Positions 63,601-64,000 of a stretch of DNA of 64,000 nt are shown here, in pieces. This stretch comes from an uncultured Granulosicoccaceae bacterium (GTDB taxonomy: Bacteria > Pseudomonadota > Gammaproteobacteria > Granulosicoccales > Granulosicoccaceae), in assembly GCA_938006335.1 (NCBI GenBank), contig CALLMF010000008.1, forward strand, positions 38,241 to 102,240, written 5' to 3'. The first letter of the stretch is position 1; every line of letters starts with the position of its first letter. Made by a program: the position numbers and the translations under genes. The notes under the pieces are model-generated. The model did not search any database, had not been told where the DNA came from, and worked only from the letters and a program-made list of their open reading frames with translations.

Positions 63601-64000
63601 TGACCGTCGCGGTGCCCGCGACTACCGGCATGTTGTCGCTGGTCGTCGATGAGGTAACCGTGGGAACTACCGGCACCGTGTTGTCGATGAGCAGTTCATT
63701 GCTGCTGGTATCGCTCGCGGCATTGCCTGCGACATCGGTAATCGTTGCGACAACCTCGTAGAGGTCTTCGGGATGCGAGCTTGGCAGGCTGAGGTCCCAG
63801 GTGCCATCGCCATTGTCAGCAAGATCCCCGTCGCCGGCGGTGTAGCTGACCCCATCGATCAGGACGGTGAGCACATCGCCGGGCGCCAGTGTTGCAGTTC
63901 CGGATACCACGGGCGTGTTGTTGTTGGTTGTCTGTGACGTGACGGTCGGCACGGCCGGTGGTGTCAGATCGATGATCAGCTCAGCATCGCTGGTATCGCT
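51491..64000 (-). CDS. Giant Ig-like repeat surface protein, N-terminus outside window
   Basis: The frame is open from the right edge to the stop at 51491, giving at least 4,169 residues. About 40 Ig-like repeats of 93-97 residues follow each other. Each runs from a P-T-V...T-x-D-TTP-V-ISGTATV segment through G-E-T-L-T-V-x-V-DGVTYTAGDG-x-L-VDNGDGTW to YDVxATVTDAAGNxSSD and a final L-x-IDTTAP. They are followed by Asp-rich D-x-D-x-DG repeats and a C-terminal membrane segment. Proteins of this build (BapA-like or RTX-type adhesins) act in surface attachment and biofilm; here the role is inferred. The signal or retention domain must lie beyond 64000. Valine/threonine/aspartate-rich composition and no Cys until the C-terminus are also adhesin-like. 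Confidence 0.9.
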   Translation of the reverse strand, partial: SDTSDAELIIDLTPPAVPTVTSQTTNNNTPVVSGTATLAPGDVLTVLIDGVSYTAGDGDLADNGDGTWDLSLPSSHPEDLYEVVATITDVAGNAASDTSSNELLIDNTVPVVPTVTSSTTSDNMPVVAGTATVNPGETLTVTVSGVTYTAGDGDLVDNGDGTWTLTVPTALADGNYEVTASVTDLAGNSASDITRSELVVDTVAPVQPTVTPLYTSDTTPTLSGTATVASGEILTVVVDGTTYTAGDGNLTNNGDGTWTLDLPVVMVDGNYDVTARVTDAAGNTTSDATAGELTIDTSAPVIPTVNTLSTTDTTPLVTGMATVAPGEVLTVTIDGVTYTAGDGDLVDNGDGTWEIAIPNANAMADGIYDVAVTVTDPAGNSSSDTTNLELTVDNVAPATPTVVSQSTNNPTPTISGTATVAANETLSVTIDGVTYTAGDGNLTDNGDGTWDLTLPVAMSEGTFDVTATVTDSAGNATSDTTAGELYIDLTAPLAPGVTSQTTANPTPVIEGTATLMAGDALTVEVNGVLYTAGDGDLVDNGDGTWALTIPVSNALPENVYQVVARVTDAVGNLSTDPGVDDLLVDLTAPSTPGVTSLTTNITTPTLEGTVSPGPGETLSVTVNGVVHVEGDGNLVDNGDGTWTLVIPAANVLAEGLYDVTATLTDLAGNTSSDPSSSELLIDLTAPTAPTVNPLVTKLTTPTVTGTAVTGFGEVLTATIDGINYTAGDGYLVDNGDGTWALTVSAPLAEDTYDVSVKITDAAGNATNDGSVDELIVDLTPPTVPTVTSLVTNNNLPTLSGGASLAPGDLLSVTVDGTSYAAGGGNLVDNGDGSWDLSVPTPLPEDTYEVTAIITDVAGNDSTDISSDELIIDNTPPVTPTVVTQTTFNTTPTISGTATVGPGETLSVAVGGTTYTAGDGSLVDNGDGSWDLVIPTPLVEGSYNVNTSVTDAAGNTVLDSTSTELIIDTTPPLTPTVVSQTTNDDTPLITGTATIGTGETLTVTVDTVTYTAGDGNLADNGDGTWELTIPSGNAVADGTYDVTATVTDTAGNATDDATVLELIVDTVPPTPPAVTALVTSDTTPVISGTATVDAGDTLTVTVNGIAYTVGDGYLVNNGDGTWDLNIPAGAAIADGVYDVTATVTDSAGNRSTEATSDELTVDTIAPVIPTVTALTTSDTTPTVSGTAVVAAGETLTVRVNGISYTAGDGNLTDNGDGTWDLDIPAGEALVDGNYEVRATITDAAANTAGDLTAFELTVDTVAPVTPTVTNLITSDTTPIISGTATAAAGETLVVTVDGVSYTSGDGNLVDNGDGTWDLSIPTALAEATFDVAATVTDAAANASSDGSSGELVIDVTPPPVPTVAALITNDTTPTVSGTAIVTPDDVLTVAVNGVTYTVGDSRLIDNGDGTWDLTVPPGNALADNVYAVTATVTDAAGNASDDITTGELTVDTQAPATPTVSSQTTSNNLPVITGTATVGPGDTLTVTVDGVTYTAGDGHLVDNGDGTWALTVPTSLPEDTFDVTATVTDAAGNTSADVESDELIIDTTPPPVPTVTSQTTNDTTPLIVGAATVAPGEVLTVVLDGITYTAGDGHLIDNGDGTWALTLPTAVAEGTFEVTATVTDAAGNTSTDTTLDELIVDITPPVAPTVTALYTSDTTPVIVGTATVAAGETLTVTVDGVTYTAGDGDLVDNGDGTWALTVPTPLSEGTFEVVATITDIAGNVTNDATLDELIIDTTAPAVPSVTAQTTNNPSPVVSGTAAVGAGETLTVTIDGTTYSAGDGSLVDNGDGTWDLTLPVSLAEGSYDVTATVTDAAGNASSDTTAGELIIDVTAPIAPGVTSQATANGTPLIEGTATPGAGETLIVEVNGIIYTAGDGDLVDNADGTWSLTIPAGDALADSLYQVIARVTDVAGNSSTDPGVDDLLVDTMAPSAPGVTSLTTNNTTPILKGTATPAPGETLSVTVNGITYIEGDGNLTDNGDGTWTLAIPASDPIPEGSYDVTASLTDLALNVSSDPSSGELLVDTTAPTTPSVTPLYTSNTTPVVSGNANAGLGEVLTVSINGVNYTAGDGNLADNGDGTWDLTLTMPLAEDTYDVLVTVTDAAGNATSDVSADELVVDLTDPVIPTVTALITSDTTPTIVGTATVQTGESLSVTVDGVIYAAGNGNLVDNGDGTWSLTVPTPIADAAYEVLATVTDLAGNSSDDSSSVELTVDTVAPVAPTVTALNTSDTTPVISGTATVAPDETLAVIVNGVTYTAGDGNLVDNGNGSWDLTIPTALAAGDYDVTATVTDAAGNASSDATAAELTIDVTPPVAPTVNPQIGNDTTPVLSGSATVAPGETLTVTVDGVTYTAGDGNLVDNGDGTWTLAIPAGNAILEGGYAVTATVTDLAGNATSDATAGELIIDTTPPVVPTATYQITNDTTPVLSGTATVASGETLTVSVDGVTYSAGDGSLVDNGDGTWDLAIPVALAEGRHDVAVTVTDAAGNVTTDNTTSELEIDITDPVTPTVTPTNTSDTTPVISGTATVGPGETLTVTVDGVTYSAGDGNLVDNGDSTWDLTIPTPLTEGSYDVVATVTDEAGNASSDATAGELVIDITDPVIPTVTPANTNDTTPVISGTATVGPGETLSVTVGGVTYTASDGTLVDNGDGTWDLTIPTPLAEGSFDVAATVTDEAGNASSDTTVGELVIDTTDPVTPTVTAANTSDTAPVISGTATVGPGETLTVTVDGVTYTAGDGNLVDKADGTWDLTIPTPLAEGSYDVVATVTDEAGNSASDATVGELVIDTTDPVLPTVTPANTNDTTPVISGTATVGPGEILSATVDGITYTAGDGNLVDNGDGTWDITISTPLAEGSYDVVATVTDEAGNTSSDATAGELVIDTTDPVVPTVTPANTNNTTPVISGNATVGAGEKLTVTVDGVTYTAGDGNLVDNGDGTWGLTIPTPLAEGSYDVVATVTDEAGNSTGDATAGELIIDTSDPVTPTVTALTTSDTTPVISGTAPVAPGETLTVEVDGVVYTAGDGNLVDNGDGTWALGIPTPLAEGSYDVVATVTDAAGNVSVDTTAGELVIDFTAPAAPEVTPQVTNNASPVISGTASVAPDETLTVEVDGVTYTAGDGDLVDNGDGSWDLTLPVALDEGSYDVVATVTDAAGNVTSDASTSELVIDLTAPVAPGVTSLVTADTTPVISGTATVGTDETLTVEINGITYVAGDSHLVDHGDGSWDLAIPASDTLAEGLYQVVATVTDAAGNASLDPGVDDLLVDTTAPNAPGVTSQTTSDTTPVITGTATLAPGETLSVEVNGVLYTDGDGDLIVAPDGTWTLDIPTPLPEGSIDVTATITDAASNTSIDPSSGELIIDTTPPNTPTVDPLVTSDTTPVITGTANPGPGETLTVTVDGVTYTAGDGNLVDNGDGTWTLTVPIPLADGTFEVTATVIDAAGNSTDDASSEELDIDTVAPVAPTVNALNTDDETPVLTGTATVAPGETLTVTVDGVTYTAGDGNLIDNGDSTWTLALPTPLAEGSFDVVATVTDEAGNTASDSSAGELVIDTTDPAEPMATSQTTSNTNPVVSGTADVGPGETLTVEVDGVVYTAGDGKLVENGDGTWDLSLPVDLTDDTYPITVTVTDAAGNATDNSTNAELVIDTMAPDAPTVDALSTNDNTPTITGTASVGPGDVLTVAVDGVTYTAGDGNLVDNGDGSWTLEITDPLPEGALDVTVAVTDEAGNTSNDNSADELFIDTIAPDPMPTVATLVTTDATPTLSGMAELALGDTLSVTVDGITYTAGDGYLVDNGDGTWTLSIPDALAPGELDVTVTVTDTTGNSTSTSFPGALVILPNVDFDGDGIPDAIDLDDDNDGIPDLTEGTRDSDADGQPDHLDLDSDNDGIADIVEVFGDDVDNDYRVDNMIDNDNNGLSDDLQILPFELVDTDGDLVADYLDLDSDNDGITDLLESGGIDNDNDGRIDAFSDDGADGADDARQLAGPAGLDTDGDGVLNRLDRDTDNDGLFDAIEAGGSADNADGIINAMYDSDGDGIPDTVDVDLTAGDDSDGDGIDDRFDASVVAERDSDGDGIIDRADPDANGDGFADDPRNAPALGQGLPDGNANEVADVLEPDSGILKTGLAGHGGCSISIAYADKPARDPLFLLMIVSSGILWRRRFGSRLAVNIKQQ
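51665..52497 (-). repeat. Thrombospondin-type-3-like Asp-rich calcium-binding repeats
   Basis: About 275 residues of the giant protein consist of repeats such as DFDGDGIPDAIDLDDDNDG and DTDGDGVLNRLD, at least ten D-x-D-x-DG units. These bind calcium in thrombospondin type 3 and related bacterial repeats, and would stiffen the stem between the Ig array and the cell surface. The coding DNA is correspondingly repetitive. Confidence 0.85.
52498..64000 (-). repeat. Array of about 40 Ig-like repeats with a 14-domain super-repeat
   Basis: DNA repeats of about 280-291 bases encode the Ig-like domains. Unusual variants such as the TDPGVDDLL segment recur at 54223, 58231 and 62257, that is every 4.0 kb or 14 domains, showing that a 14-domain block was duplicated as a unit. 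Domains between about 55050 and 56510 are more alike than the rest and have an exact 285-base period. Confidence 0.85.

Noticed and set aside
51501..63761. Dozens of plus-strand open frames of 60-160 codons, rich in Val/Ser/Pro/Thr
   Set aside because: They repeat with the same period as the Ig domains and are the mirror frames of the giant minus-strand gene; none has a signal, domain or ribosome site of its own.
52498..64000. CRISPR-like or non-coding tandem array
   Set aside because: The period is about 285 bases, all units are in one open frame and differences preserve protein features; there are no short repeats with unique spacers.

Overview
The window is GC-rich chromosomal DNA from a proteobacterium, almost certainly a gammaproteobacterium. 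The order surE-pcm-nlpD-rpoS, and trxB, aat, ftsK, lolA and rarA lying close together, are typical of that class. TRAP and ABC uptake systems, lipoproteins, an OmpA-like protein and a giant Ig-repeat surface protein suggest a free-living, probably aquatic heterotroph. Species is not assigned.

Layout. 1-6.6 kb: catabolic genes, namely an S9 peptidase running off the left edge, a GH20 beta-N-acetylhexosaminidase lipoprotein, an EamA exporter and an M42 aminopeptidase closed by a strong terminator. 6.7-7.5 kb: a lipoprotein with a Thr-Pro repeat. 7.7-10.8 kb: a 3.1-kb integrative element inserted at the 3' end of tRNA-Arg(CCT). It has a 23-bp direct repeat at its ends, a P4-type tyrosine integrase, a Doc/Fic toxin with a small upstream partner, and a secreted protein with duplicated CX3C-X9-CX3C motifs. 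10.9-15.5 kb: yheT-like hydrolase divergent from surE-pcm-nlpD-rpoS. 15.6-18.6 kb: a Mth938-domain protein, then hom-thrC for threonine synthesis. 18.6-21.5 kb: trxB, a FemAB-like acyltransferase and aat as a minus-strand operon. 21.6-31.3 kb: ftsK, an NMT1-type ABC transporter, lolA, a TTC38-like TPR protein, rarA and a small membrane protein. 31.5-36.7 kb: a split DUF4331 pair with a TPR protein, divergent from an ECF sigma/RskA-like anti-sigma pair and further small genes. 36.7-42.9 kb: queG and a ChrR-like cupin divergent from lexA, a 69-residue protein, nth and a large HD-domain protein with RelA/SpoT-hydrolase-like motifs. 43.1-46.8 kb: a TRAP dctPQM operon. 46.9-51.3 kb: a DoxX-DoxX-NDH-2 fusion, glutaminase and an OmpA-family protein. 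51.5-64 kb: a single minus-strand gene of more than 4,160 codons, open at the right edge, with about 40 Ig-like repeats, Asp-rich calcium-binding-type repeats and a Cys-containing C-terminal sorting signal.

The most notable points are these: a 14-domain (about 4.0 kb) super-repeat inside the giant protein; the tRNA-Arg mini-element and its twin-CX3C cargo; a lexA operator with the GAAC-N7-GAAC spacing known from alphaproteobacteria; a ferredoxin-like cysteine cluster inserted in threonine synthase; the SpoT-like HD protein; and the DoxX-DoxX-NDH-2 fusion. All assignments come from reading translations and motifs; no database search was run.
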